Assembly (NCBI GenBank): GCA_030248215.1
Contig: JASANG010002686.1
Span: forward strand, 1 to 64,000
Reading direction: 5' to 3'
Length of the DNA stretch: 64,000 bases
Origin: Enoplolaimus lenunculus
Taxonomy: Eukaryota; Nematoda; Enoplea; Enoplida; Thoracostomopsidae
Shown here: in pieces, positions 13,801 to 24,169 of the stretch
Layout of the letters: each line of letters starts with the position of its first letter
Position numbering within the stretch: position 1 is the stretch's first letter
The notes under the pieces: generated by a model
Seen by the model: only the letters and a program-made list of their open reading frames with translations
Databases searched by the model: none
What the model was told of the DNA's origin: nothing
Program-made: the position numbers and the translations under genes

Positions 13801-13973
13801 GTGGGTCGAAACGTAGCGGCCCAGTACAGTTTGAAAAAGGTGGCGCTGGTGAAGACGAAGATTTGTTCGGGTTGGATAAATTCTTGGACGAAGCCAAACG
13901 AGGACATCGGCGGCCGACTGCAGCAGCTGGGGGTAGTGGAACTCATGGAGAAGCAAAGAGAAGGAAAGTGTAG
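4827..13973 (+). CDS. SNW1: SNW domain-containing protein 1 (SKIP/Prp45), 15 coding exons
   Basis: Spliceosome component and transcription co-regulator of the nucleus. Exons: 4827-4843, 5121-5196, 5881-5955, 6480-6656, 7453-7545, 8567-8673, 8867-8971, 9679-9748, 10218-10283, 11032-11148, 11500-11644, 11816-11921, 12337-12463, 12808-12968, 13733-13973. All phases agree and give 560 aa (human 536). Landmarks: EPPPYG near 40, DFGDGGAFPEIH at the start of exon 4, ITEKTR at exon 6, the SNWKN signature at 256-260, GYTIPLDKR right after it, HINENF, a Lys/Glu/Arg-rich helix (300-380), DQRLFN, SIYRPSK, FGLDKF and a basic KRRKV tail. Exons 2-15 are firm. Exon 1 (MVSLG, 17 bases) was chosen because its GA|GTAAGT donor matches the phase of exon 2 and gives a SNW1-like MVSLGDILPKP start. 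Intron 9 uses a GC donor. Orthology is clear; only the start is uncertain. Confidence 0.95.
7638..8390. mobile_element. GC-rich element with 13-bp inverted ends, in SNW1 intron 5
   Basis: GCTTCTCCACAGC at the left end and its exact complement GCTGTGGAGAAGC at the right end enclose about 750 bases. Near both ends lie runs of C or G (CCCCCCAGCAAAAT, GGCGAAAATTTT, CCCCCAGGAAA) in opposite orientation, so the element can fold on itself. The middle is AT-rich and unlike the ends. No transposase and no clear target duplication are seen. It is probably a non-autonomous or foldback DNA element. Confidence 0.6.
10284..11031 (+). other. SNW1: SNW1 intron 9, GC-AG type
   Basis: The reading frame requires AAC GCC AAG to join GGA TAC ACT, giving the conserved NAKGYTIPL. 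The intron then begins GCAGGT at 10284 and ends TTTTTAG at 11031. The nearby GT four bases downstream would shift the frame and destroy this most conserved part of the protein. Confidence 0.85.
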
Positions 13974-14389
13974 GGTGGGAGGTCGGTAGGAAGTTGAAGT
14001 TGCGGAAATTGATGTGGAGGACAGTTTTGTGGGTGTTGTACGCATGGAAAGAAGGATATATGAGAATGGAAATTGGCTGGTTGAGGTTAAAGAAACGTTT
14101 GGAATGTTGTAGGCTGCTGCAAGTTATCGAAGTCTTAGAGATTCGATAACCACGAGAACAAAACGTATTGATGGATAAAGTAGGTTTGTTATGGAAGGGC
14201 GTTCGTTAGGACAGTAGTTTTTCGGTGTGCATCAGGTATGAAAGGAAAAGAAAATTGAGTGGCTGGTGGTCAGCACTGTATTTTTGGAAGAATAGTCCCA
14301 GTAGCAGCTTTGTTGAAAGACAATTTTGCTTTGTTTTGGGACATTTTGTTTATTGAAAGAACTGAGCTCGAAGTGGAAAACAAAATTTG

Positions 14390-14679
14390 TTAACCATTTC
14401 TCACATGAATATTTTCAATTTCATATGAGATGCACTTTCAAGGTAAGATTCGATCCACAGTCTCTCGGGTGGGTCCCCAGTCTCTTGGGTGTGAGGCGTT
14501 CACGATGACCACTCAGCTATAGGAGCTTGATGCTCGAGCCCGAGGGGGCTCTCACGTCTTGTAGAGATTTTGCACTGCACATATGTGAGAATTACTAAAC
14601 GCTGCTCACAGTGTCAGTATTGGTCATATATTACTTGTATTTAGTTGCTTATAGCATACTCTATGAGTTAAAGGGTTAA
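14390..14679 (+). mobile_element. tRNA-like TTAA MITE (family T), complete copy
   Basis: Bounded by TTAA on both sides (14390-14393 and 14676-14679). The ends are inverted: CCATTTCTCAC at the left and GAGTTAAAGGG at the right. The minus strand of the left half resembles a tRNA: a TAGCTGAGTGGT box A, GTGAACGCCTCACACC around the anticodon position, and GGATCGAATCTTACC as box B. TTAA targets and CCC-type ends are typical of piggyBac-related elements. The copy lies about 420 bases after the SNW1 stop and may be in its 3' UTR. Confidence 0.75.
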
Positions 14680-16534
14680 GTGTCCTGTACGGCTTTGGAT
14701 CTTGATTTTAAAGCAGGTTATGGAACCGCTTTCGCCACTGTGTCTGGCACAATACGTATTCATCCTAGAAAACTGCTGAAGCTGTGGATCGTCGCTTGTC
14801 GAAATGCTATTTTGTCATCAAAGCGTTTAGCAGTGTTTCATGTGATTCTACGTCAAACACCCATCGCGTGTCTTATGATTGTTTCATGAATAATTGTATT
14901 TTGTCCTAAGTACATATTGTGTAAATAAATTTTGGTACACAGGCTTATCTTTGAGCGCATAGTTATTTTAATTTAAAAAATTTCAGCTACGCACACCAGG
15001 TAGCTTTAATCTCATGTTGGCCCATATACATTTTCTACCACGTTTAAGGTTCAGGCTTAATAAGCAACGTTGGTTTAACGCTTGGACAGAACTGAGTTTT
15101 TTCCTATCTGATGCGGAATTCATGTTAAAAGTAAGGCAGCTTGTGCCACGTTTTATTCCTATAGTTGACAATATTTTATTTGAACGTTAATAATCTGCTG
15201 TCAAATTCAAAAAATTTGAATTGTTTGCTATTCTGATGTGCCATTCACTGTTTGTACTGCATTCAGATCACAAAATTTTATACTGACGTCAAATCAACGT
15301 CGGCGAAACGTGTTCCGGGCTGTTCCAGTTATAACATATACCCCGCAAGAGCGTAAATGTCGGGAAAAGTGCAAGAACGGGACCAGTTTTTTAAGAACCG
15401 ATCAAATCGAGCGAAGGGCATCCGTATTTATTCTTGAGTTCAGGCAAACATTCTTCTTTTGTCTTTTCGCCCATTCGACATTTAGTCAGCGTTGCAATGC
15501 AGTCTCGTTTGCGACAACCGCACGTATTGCACATATCTGCGCACAGAGTGATTGAGCTCGCAGAACTTCGCTTCTGAAATAGGCCAGTATCAAACACGTT
15601 GAGGGTCGTAGCAGTAGTATAAAAGCATATTTCTTAGCCTCAGTGTAAAAGGATAAACCTTTAACTATAGCCTGAGCAAAAATAGTCTAAAGCTTCCACT
15701 ATTATTAGTTCGCCTCTCAAAAACATGTGCTCTGGTGTAAGTGGTTTATGAAAAAATTTCAACTTTAGATTTGCGTTTACTACAATTATTGGATTCGGAC
15801 TTTTTTATAATTCAGAAAATATGCTCCTGCCTACTCGTCAAAGTGTTTGCAATGCTTGCAACGCTAAAATTAGTTTTTTTTAGAAAACACTGATCTGTAT
15901 AACCCACACGTTTATCTTGCTTTTAGAGTATTGCGGATATAACATTACTCGGGGCCGCAATTTTTACCGGAACTGTGGCTGAGATATTGACCGGTACCGG
16001 TGCCAACCGGGACCATTAAATATACTTCAAGAATGTATTTTGTTTGGTTAAATTCGCCTTTTATCACTGGACTAGATGAAATTTGTGTTTTTATTTCAAA
16101 TCGAACAATTGCAGCATATTTCTAATAAAAAATTGCGCTGTTTATGTATGATTTATTATTTATATGAGCATAAAAATAAGGATATTTCCACCATTTTGCA
16201 TTTTTTTGATCGCTTCATTTAGGTTAGTCAAACTTCGAATCTTTAAGAATACTCGGCTGGATTTTCTCACTTCATTAAATTTACTTTCGGGCTAAATGAA
16301 GTTACTGGTTCCTGGAAGTGCATACATCTTGACGTGGCCCTACCTGGAGTAAATGCCGATTTAACGGATCGTCGTGATTCCCCGTGTTGGTGACTTTCGG
16401 ACGTATCTACACCAGCCACGGGCTATCCCAATGGACACTGACCGGACAATTTTTTCCACCATAAGTTAAAAGTTGTCGAGGGTGGGCGGTGCTCTAACTT
16501 TTAGACTTATAACGTGCCATGCTTGAGAACTTAC

Positions 16535-16624
16535 TACTATACTGGAACGGCCATTTTCAGTACATTGAACTACTGTTAACAGTGCTGCAAATGTAAGGTA
16601 AACAAAAATTGCTAATGATTTCAT
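16535..16624 (-). CDS. Possible signal-peptide exon (weak)
   Basis: An ATG starts MKSLAIFVYLTFAALLTVVQ, a lysine followed by a hydrophobic core and a small residue-rich end, then CTENGRSSIV and a good donor (GTA|GTAAGT). This is the layout of a first exon for a secreted protein. No following exon with a recognisable domain was found on the minus strand below it, so it may be chance. The product is unknown. Confidence 0.25.
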
Positions 16625-16779
16625 TGTAACGTTTGTCTGTCTGAAAAATTGCACCAGAGACACAAAATGTGGAACCCTCAACCTAAATTCAGTAACTTTA
16701 AATCACACGGTTCTAAATGAAAAGGTGACCACTTCTAAAGTCTGGTAGTTCTATAACAATTAGCATTAAAGTAACCGGC

Positions 16780-16970
16780 CAATGTAAAGAACAGAGGCGG
16801 AACAGTATTATAAGCATATTCCTAAACCTAAGCCTAAGCCTTATCGTAAGAATGAGCATATTCCTAAGCCTAAGCGTAAGCCAAGCAAAAAATTACTCTA
16901 AAGCTTAAGCTTACTGTATTGCAGTCCCAGCGAAAAACGTTCCGCCCCTGATCTTTACATGTGACAAGTA
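16780..16970 (+). repeat. MITE family B copy
   Basis: Begins GGCCAATGTAAAGAACAGAG and ends CCCCTGATCTTTACATG, an imperfect inverted pair. The interior has CCTAAG hexamers and the shared block CTAAAGCTTAAGCTTACTGT. The same structure recurs near 25018, 41805, 43710, 53965 and 56452. Confidence 0.6.
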
Positions 16971-17012
16971 ACCTATGATTTACTGCAACTGTTACTTAAT
17001 TGAGAGTGTGTC

Positions 17013-17155
17013 CATTAACCCTTAAACACTATGAATATTTTAAATTTCATCTAAGAAGTAATTGCAAGGTAGAAATCGAACCCCAGTTTTATGTGTGGGA
17101 GGTGTTTACCATGACCATTCAGCTACATGATCTTTACGCTCGAGCCTGAGGGGCT
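17013..17155 (+). repeat. tRNA-like MITE (family T), truncated and diverged
   Basis: TTAACCCTT followed by the family's ATGAATATTTT, AAGTAATT, GAAATCGAACCCCAG and GTGGGAGGTGTTTACC blocks, then CTCGAGCCTGAGG. The right half is missing and CCTAAG-type sequence follows. The piggyBac relic begins about 60 bases further on. Confidence 0.55.
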
Positions 17156-17215
17156 GTCTAAGTCTAAGCTTAAGTTTAAGGATGAGCTTATACCTAAGAA
17201 TAAACCTAAGCTTAA

Positions 17216-18788
17216 CCCTCAACGGCCCGGCAAAATTTTCACCTTAATCAGCCCAACGGTCTACATATGTAGACAACACAACTAGCGTTAGTTTTGGCTT
17301 ATCTCAGGGTGCTCTCCTCCTTTAACTGGCTTGAGACAGTCAGAACTAGTGTTCTGGCGGAGTTCCACCCGCTTCCCGTCCAGCCTCCCACTGCGGGCGA
17401 GTTGTCCAGTTAAGCACAGTCGTTGCACGTTATGGTGCGATTCATGTGGTCCTTGCACACTCGTTTTCCACATGACGAACAGCTCAATCTCGTAGATTTG
17501 CGACAACTTGTGACCTGACATTTGGTCGGTTTACCAGATGTAGAAGGTTCGTTTCGCTTTTGAGGCAGCCCGTAAGCCATAAATGAATCCTTTGATTTTG
17601 CGTAAATTTTTTCACTACTGTAACGTTTGGTCATATTGTCTTGCGCTAGTTGTTCGGCTACTTTTTTCATGAAAACATTGCGTGACTTTTGATATCCGTT
17701 CAGTTTCATGACAATGAATGCGTTGTGCAACGGTACTTAGCAGGTTTCGCCGGCATGTACGCTCGCCCCGGTGCATAACTGAAATAGGTCCCAAACATCT
17801 CGTATAGCAGCCATTTTGTCACTTTTTTGACGCTCCCGGCGAGTCAGTTTGTTGTCGAATGTTACATTTTCCAGCAACTGTTTCATTCTGTTTTTTGACA
17901 GCGCGCAGCGGTAAAAGGGCCTGCTGTCGTTTTTGGTGAATAGTGAAGCCACTGGAGACATGTTATCGCGATCTGCACCAGCTCTGATTACCACCCCAAG
18001 CCAAGCTTTCAGCTCGCACATTGGTAGCGTTGAAAAATTGCGCGCCCGCAGTCGCCTACTAGTGAGTCGCTGAATTGTATGTAAAATGGGCTCGTTTATA
18101 TAAAGATAAAATGCTTGTGACTCTGTTGTAGGGTTTACTGCAGTGCCTTCGCGAAAGCGAATTATATTTCTAGCTAACACACGGACAGGCGGTGTTGTAG
18201 AATGCCACTCAACACCCGTCGCTGACAAAAACACATTACTTCCACTAGAAGTCTCGTCCATATCGCTCAACTCACTACTAGATGCGTCCGATTGTTTTTG
18301 TAATTCACCATCACTATCTTGCTCATAAATAGCAGCCTCTTCACTACTGCATTGACCTAACTCAACTGATTCTGAGTCGTCATTTGAACTATTGTCGTCC
18401 GGTTTGTCATCTTCTGTCTCTGAATCACTTGGTTCTAATACACGTCGTACGACCTCAGTCAAAGATAATTTATGCAAACCTGACATTTCCCTGACTTTAC
18501 CTCACCATACAAAACCGTGTGTAAGAACAAAACGTTCCAATTCTTGTCAAAACTCAAACTATGATCAAATCAACATCTGTCTACATATGTAGACGGTCGG
18601 GTTATATAGGTATATGACTCACTGTACAGCAAACTTTTGTTCCCACAATGCTATAAGTTTTTTATACTACTATAACAGAATAATTATCGATGGAAATTAA
18701 ACAATAGATTCTTAACTATAGCACTTGCCGAACAATCAATTGTCGAACTGGTTATGTCTACATATGTAGACTGTCGGGCCATTGAGGA
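17216..18788 (-). mobile_element. piggyBac DNA transposon, internally deleted
   Basis: TTAA target duplications flank it (17212-17215 and 18789-18792). The ends are inverted: CCCTCAACGGCCCGG at the left and CCGTCTACATATGTAG-type then GGGCCATTGAGG at the right. A palindrome GTCTACATATGTAGAC lies inside both ends and again at about 18579-18594. The transposase frame is on the minus strand. At about 1.6 kb it is shorter than autonomous piggyBac elements. It inserted two bases away from a tRNA-like MITE. Confidence 0.85.
17413..18486 (-). pseudogene. piggyBac transposase remnant
   Basis: The N-terminal part (18486-17737) has an acidic Ser/Asp/Glu-rich start, then the piggyBac fold: ELKAWLGVVIRAG, SKNRMKQLLENVTFDN, TRRERQKSDKMAAIRDVWD and an LFQLCTGASVHAGETC end equivalent to the region just before the first catalytic Asp. 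A stop follows. The next frame (17730-17410) is the family's C-terminus: NAFIVMKLNGYQKSRN, then a Cys-rich finger (CRKSTRLSCSSCGKRVCKDH). The catalytic core between them, normally some 250 residues with the Asp triad, is absent. It cannot encode an active enzyme but carries ends that another transposase might use. Confidence 0.85.
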
Positions 18789-18794
18789 TTAAGC

Positions 18795-19059
18795 TTAACC
18801 CATTCACTAATAGAGTACACTATGAGCAACTAAATACAATAATATACGAGCAATACATACACTGTGAGCAGTGTTTAACATTTATAACATATGCGCAGAG
18901 AAAAATCTCCACAAGACGTGAGAGACCTCTCGGGTTCGAGCGTCAAGCTCCTATCAGTGGTCATCGTAAACGCCTCCCACCTGTGAGACTGGGGATCGAA
19001 TCTTACCTTGAAATTACATCTCATATGAAATTGAAAATATTCATGTGAGAAAGAGTTAA
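18795..19059 (-). mobile_element. tRNA-like TTAA MITE (family T), complete copy
   Basis: TTAA at 18795-18798 and 19056-19059. Here the tRNA-like half reads on the plus strand: GCTCCTATCAGTGGTCATCG, then AAACGCCTCCCACC, then GGGGATCGAATCTTACC. The other half has CACTGTGAGCAGTG, a short palindrome. The copy is inverted relative to those at 14390 and 28033. Confidence 0.75.
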
Positions 19060-20223
19060 GCAAAAAATAGTCTAAAGCTTCAGCTCACTCTATTACAGTC
19101 CCACAGGAAAACGGTGCGACCCTGTTCTATACATTGGCCCTATATATTTGTATTTAGTTACAATAGATTACTTTATGATAGAAAATGTTAAAATTTTAAT
19201 TTACTGTTCGAAAGATTTGGTTCAAAATCGTGAAAAAATATAGTAAAACACAAAGGTGTACAGCAGTAATTGTTGGTATAACGTTATGTAGTAGAACTGC
19301 AAAAATTTAAAAAAGTTTGCGTTCAAGTTTACATAAAAGCAGCATTGTTTACATTTGGATCAGATTTCGTGTATATTAATAATTTCAATTTTTACCAGTG
19401 AATTTTTGCCGATACAACAAATGTTCGCAAGCTAAAATAGTCTAAATCAAAATTTGCAGAAAACTACTGCAACTGGAATACGAATAATGTGCTGAATTTC
19501 GGTTAGCAACTGGCATGAAATATTGTTAAAATGGTATGATAGGTGGAACACGCTTCAAGAATACGGAAGGGTTTTATGAGCTGGATAAAAATTTTAGTTA
19601 AACACCGTGAAACGACAGCAAGAGCGCTGACCTGTTTTCGTATAGCAGCGATTTTAATAAAACATATGGTCAAAATATATTTTGTACTTACAATATTAAC
19701 TGAGTTTACAGAAAAATCATCTCATGTAAAGATCAGTTGCAGAACGTTTTCCTGTGCGTCTGGAATAGAGTAAGCTTTAGTTTTAGAAAACGATTTTTTT
19801 GCTTAGGTTATGCTTAAGTAAGAAGAGTTTGACCGGATCCGAAACCATTGCTAATTCTCCCAATATAATCTGAATCTTGCACTTTGCCAATTTCAGATTT
19901 ATCTATAATTAATTTCAGAATATCAACTCAATGCAAGCCGCGTAACTTTTAAACTTTAATATATATGTCGTGCCAGTTCTGAGATTTGTAACCTGTAACA
20001 AAAAATATTGATTTATATAACAAGTTATTTAAAAATATTATTACTTAAAAATGGAAAAACTTATTATCGGACATTGCTGTATTTCGGTTTTTCACATCCG
20101 AATTCGAATCCAAACCTCGTATTTTTGCTTTATCGAATAATTTAAGGGTTAATTAGAATAAGTTGTTCTCAAACTGTCACCAACTGAAGATAGAGTGAAT
20201 GTAGAATTTTGATACATATTTTG
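19060..20223. other. Interval between MITE and Maf gene
   Basis: Family B fragments occur at about 19062-19140 (ending CTATACATTGGCCC) and 19725-19815. The rest is AT-rich sequence without a recognised gene. It should contain the 3' UTR of the Maf gene at its right edge. Confidence 0.45.
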
Positions 20224-22698
20224 TCACCAAATCGGATATTCTAAGTTCGTTTCCATGCGTCCATCGGAACCTACGTGCCCATGACTACACGTCTCAAAAC
20301 CATTCGGCTGCTGTGGTGACCCGTAATAGTAATAGTTCGCAAGCTGGCATTCCATATTCCACGTTTGTTCGTTCAGTTCACTTTGACGCTGTTCATTTCC
20401 ATGGTCAGAATAGCAATGCATCACGTTGCCGATGTCTGAATGTTCGCTCTGATGAAGATTTGCGTTTATTCCCGGATCTTGAGCATAAGGCACAGGCGGA
20501 TAACAAAACGGATCGGCATATTGTGGCCAACAGGTTGCAGAATATTTTCGATCGTTCAAACTCGCATCATTGTGATTGATGATTCTTCTGTCGGTGAGGG
20601 CGTTGTGAGCGACGCTTCTTCTGTCGATGACATCGCTATGCGTTCCGTTTGTTCTGTCGACAATGTCATTGTGATCGACATTTCCTTGATTGACGCAGCT
20701 GTGATTATTACCGTGTCTACCGTGCGTGGCGCCATTGTCGATAGCGTTCGTTTTGTCGATTGTGTCCCTGTGACTGACGTCATTTCTTCGACCGCTACCG
20801 CTGTGACAATTACCGCTTCTTCTGTCGGTGGCTTCATCGTGATTATCGTTTGTTCTACGGATGACTTCATCGTGATTGACGTTTCGTCTGTTCATGACAC
20901 CATCGTGATTGATATTTCTTTCGGTGATGACATCATTTTGGGTTTGCTCGCCGCTGATTCGTCGGCGTTCAGTGATGATGTCATTGAGATGCTGGTCGAT
21001 TGTGATGTCATAACTGTCGTAATGAGTGACGTCATGACGTCTAGTAGTCTCGTGTGGCGGATGACGTTGCTTTTCGTACCATTCCAATCGTTCTCGAAGA
21101 TGCTGGTTTTCTTCCCGAAGTTGACGATTTTGACGTTCGAGCTCTTGTTGCCCGGTGAGCCGTTTAATGCGACATTTATGTGCGTATGTCCGATTTTTGA
21201 GCGTACGTCGTTGATGTTTCAGGGCAGTGATTGTTGTTTTGTCTAAACCCTGAAAACACATTACTAGAGATAATTATATATATTAAATATCACTTAAGCA
21301 TTTTCAAGTTCATTCATTTTCTTTAATTTTTCTAAACCCAATGAACCGTCTTGTTAGATCTGCTTGCGGCTTTCTGCTTGTATACAGCAAGAAAGCTCCA
21401 GGTTTGTGGTGGGTCTACGAAAGAGTAGGTTTAGATTTTAGATTACACTTTTTTGCTTATTCTTAATACGCTTATGCTTAGGCTTAGGAACACATTTTAC
21501 AACGCCTATATTAGGCTTAGGCTTAGTAATACGCTTTATCTACTGTTACGCACCTTAAAGTAACATTGGTCGGTAGCCTTAAAACGCAAATTGCAAGATT
21601 TGTAATAGCGCAGCCACTAATGAAAATTAGTTCAAAATATAAAATACTTTTTTGCTTTCTAACCCTTAAAATATTTTTGGCCTGGCAGGATTGTCTGAAT
21701 TTTGATGTATCCAAGCGTAAGCCAAAATAAACTCCCACTTCAAAAATTTTGAACTAACACTTGTCTTTGAATATTTTCACTGTAAAATTTTAAACCAACA
21801 AAATTCTCGATTTTCCTCTAAAATGCTACAAATTTTGCAATGCGTTAACCCTAGGTTAACGCGTGTGGTCCACACATATATGAATAATATGTGTGTTGTA
21901 TATAAATATATATAGAGGGTAAATTTTGCGTTAACCCTACCCTAACGCGTTTCACAAGGTGCTCTGTGACACGCGTTAGGGTAGGGTTAACAGAAAAAAA
22001 GTGTTAGGGTAGGGTTAACGCGTGACAAATTTAAAATTTGTCACGCGTTAACCCTACCTTATGACACTTTTTGTGGCAAGGGTAAATTTTATATTGTGAA
22101 CGGCGCATAAACGTACATGCCTTACCTACTGTCCTTTTAATTCATCGCAGCGCCTGACATTAGAAACAGTTATTGTACTCAAAGTATTATGCTGACTTGC
22201 CTGAAGCATTTTATTCAACTCTTTAACGCTGACACTTGCCAACTGTTTGCTATCGTATGCATTAGCTTGACTGCAAGCTCCGGCTACTCGTTGCTGCAAT
22301 TCAGTCACTAACATCGCTTGAGCGGAAGGGTTCGAAATTTCCAACACATCTTGAAATTGTTCGCTTCCTAAACTTTCAGTTGTTGACTCCTGAGCGGTAT
22401 CAGGACTCGAGGCAGGGTCTGATTTACAGTCGCGAGTTGGAGAGAGCCAATTTTCATAAAGTGAGTTTGAATTTGTAGATGGTTGTAAATAATGAGTGGG
22501 ATACGATGGTTTAGGTTTAATAATAGCATTTGAACCTCCTCGAGTTGAGTGAGTTAAATCGAGCAGCTCAACGGCTGTTTCTGCGGGTTGGAAATATATG
22601 TGTTGCCGGTGCTGTGCAGAATATGGTGAGTCGACTGCTCGTGTGGTTAGATATGGTGAATCTGGGGCCGGGGCGGCAAGTATGCTTGCAAGGTTCAT
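20224..22698 (-). CDS. Maf-type bZIP transcription factor, two exons
   Basis: Nuclear DNA-binding factor. Exon 1 22698-22201 (an earlier in-frame ATG at 22785 exists), exon 2 21249-20224; 507 aa from the second ATG. The extended homology region spans the junction: LASVSVKELNKMLQ + GLDKTTITALKHQRR. The basic region TLKNRTYAHKCRIKR carries the Maf signature N-R-x-Y-A-x-x-C-R-x-K-R, followed by a leucine/hydrophobic heptad zipper. Exon 1 encodes a Ser/Pro/Thr-rich possible activation region. After the zipper comes a tail of about 270 aa, including some eleven copies of an 11-residue repeat. Known large Mafs end soon after the zipper, so this tail is unusual. Whether it is Maf, Mafb or Nrl type cannot be told. 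Confidence 0.88.
20540..20930 (-). repeat. 33-bp coding minisatellite in Maf exon 2
   Basis: The protein repeats with an 11-residue period, for example GVMNRRNVNHD, EVIRRTNDNHD, NDIVDRTNGTH, SDVIDRRSVAH and NALTDRRIINH. The consensus is near N-D-x-I-x-D-R-R-x-x-N-H. Positions are kept while residues drift, so it is an old in-frame expansion. The unbroken frame shows it is maintained as coding. Confidence 0.75.
21395..21572 (-). repeat. MITE family A copy in the Maf intron
   Basis: Ends with CACCTTAAAGTAACATTGGTC and carries GGTGGGTCTACGAAAGAGTAG and GCTTAGGCTTAGGAACACA. The left terminus is degraded. Confidence 0.6.
21840..22070. repeat. Cluster of TAGGGTTAACGCG palindromes
   Basis: The word GTTAACCCTA(CCCTA)ACGCG or its complement occurs at least five times in 230 bases, in both orientations. 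The largest inverted pair has 23-base arms, 22009-22031 and 22035-22057, with three bases between them. The whole lies in the Maf intron and could form stable hairpins. It contains TTAGGG-like words but is not a telomeric array. Confidence 0.75.
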
Positions 22699-23866
22699 TA
22701 TTTCGTTGTTGATTGAACGTTGATCCCAAATTGTGAAATTGTATTTGCAAAATTTTACGATTACGAACCAAAATTGCGATCTCAACGCGTTTCCGTTATA
22801 CTTTCTGCGTTTGTTTTAACCCTTCCGTCCGTATGTATACGGTCGAGTTACAATGCTCCAAAACAATGAAAACTCTATATTGAATATAAGGATCAAGCAT
22901 TCCATTGAATCTTCACATAAATTCAAATTTAGTAATATTCACGCTAAAATTGCCTCTGCCTTCTCACGAGCATGTGAGCCCCGTTGATATAGAACAAACG
23001 TTGGGTCCAAAACAACGAAAAGCTCATCCATATAGAAAAATTTCTTTAATTGGATTCTCATGGGGCTGCCGCCCCCCTGACCCCCGCAAGTTCAAGGGTT
23101 CCTAGGCAGGATGGGGGCTGTAGTCCCGCAACCCCCCACACTAAACAATTCATTATTGGAATACATATCCTGCTCAGACTCAGCGTCCCTTTTACTGGGG
23201 GTCAGAGGGTGCTGCATTCCCTGAGAAAAGGAAAAGCTGCCCCTACTACACCACATTCTCAGTACCAAATATATATTTATATATATAATAGGTATTATAT
23301 ATATTTGGCTGTGCATATGTAAACAGGAGTGCATATGTAAACAGGAGTGCATATGTTTGCATTCTTGGTATATTGCTGTCCCAGGACAATGGGACGGCCT
23401 TTATCGTAACATGGCCCGAACAAACTAAGGTCAGGAACTATGTATTCCATAGAAGAGTTGGAGCAGTTTACAAACTCAAAACACAGCGTCACAGAATGTA
23501 CCTAATTGCCTATTGTTGCCTTGAAGTATTTATTTATCTACTTTAACTATATCAAATCACGTGACAAAGAAAATATAACAAGTTTAACTAGAAGTAAATA
23601 AACTTTATAACGACTTGCGAGAGCATCCAAGTTAGCATAGGCACCAGAATCACAGTTTATTTTCTTAAACTGTGCTTGATTGGAGTGTTTTTGTGAACCC
23701 GCAATTATGTTTGCGCACAGGTTGTAAAATGGATAGTAAAAATAACAAAAGCTAAGGTGAACTGTGATCAAACTAATGGAAACAGAAAGCGAATATTATT
23801 TAAGCATCACAATGTAAGACGTTTTATTTTTTACCTTATAACTGAAGTATGCCAATTTGACCAGAC

Positions 23867-24169
23867 TAAAGCCGTATTCACACGTGCATGTTTTTGCAGA
23901 AAAAACTTGCAAGTACAACTTGCATGTGCAAGTTTGGTCACAAAGCAGCTTCAATGTTCTTACAGCTGCAAATTATTCACTGGAATTCGTGCTATTGAAA
24001 TTAATTCACACCTGTGAACGCAGTTGCAAGTCGCTGGAATTTCTTGTATCTGCAGTTTGGTTGGTCAATCGGAGTGTTCCTTTGAAAATAATTGCAGCTG
24101 CAAGTAGTTTGTGCAAGTTGCATCTGCGATTTCTCGCTGCAAAGACGTGCACGTGTGAATGGGGCTTTA
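23867..24169. mobile_element. MITE with TAAAGCC...GGCTTTA ends
   Basis: The left end TAAAGCCGTATTCACACGTG matches the complement of the right end (TAAAGCCCCATTCACACGTG), followed in both by CA-GT-TTTGCAG. The inverted ends extend over 30 bases with few mismatches. The interior has more short inverted AACTTGCA/TGCAAGTT words. Non-coding. Confidence 0.75.

Larger units (their letters stand above)
13974..17211. other. SNW1 3' flank and gene-poor interval
   Basis: It contains the tRNA-like MITE at 14390-14679, an AATAAA near 14925 that could end an SNW1 transcript, a diverged F-family fragment at about 15270-15360, one weak exon candidate (16535-16624), a family B MITE at about 16780-16970 and a broken tRNA-like MITE at about 17013-17155. 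No other coding signal was recognised. Confidence 0.5.
21250..22200 (-). other. Maf intron, GC-AG type
   Basis: The donor is CAG|GCAAGT at 22203/22200 and the acceptor TTTTCAG|GG at 21250/21249. No GT nearby keeps the frame through the Maf extended homology region. CAG|GCAAGT is the classic strong GC donor. The intron carries a family A MITE and a dense palindrome cluster. Confidence 0.88.

Noticed and set aside
20440-21246. 268-codon plus-strand frame opposite Maf exon 2
   Set aside because: The minus-strand frame has the Maf basic region and phase-matched splice sites; this one is its shadow.
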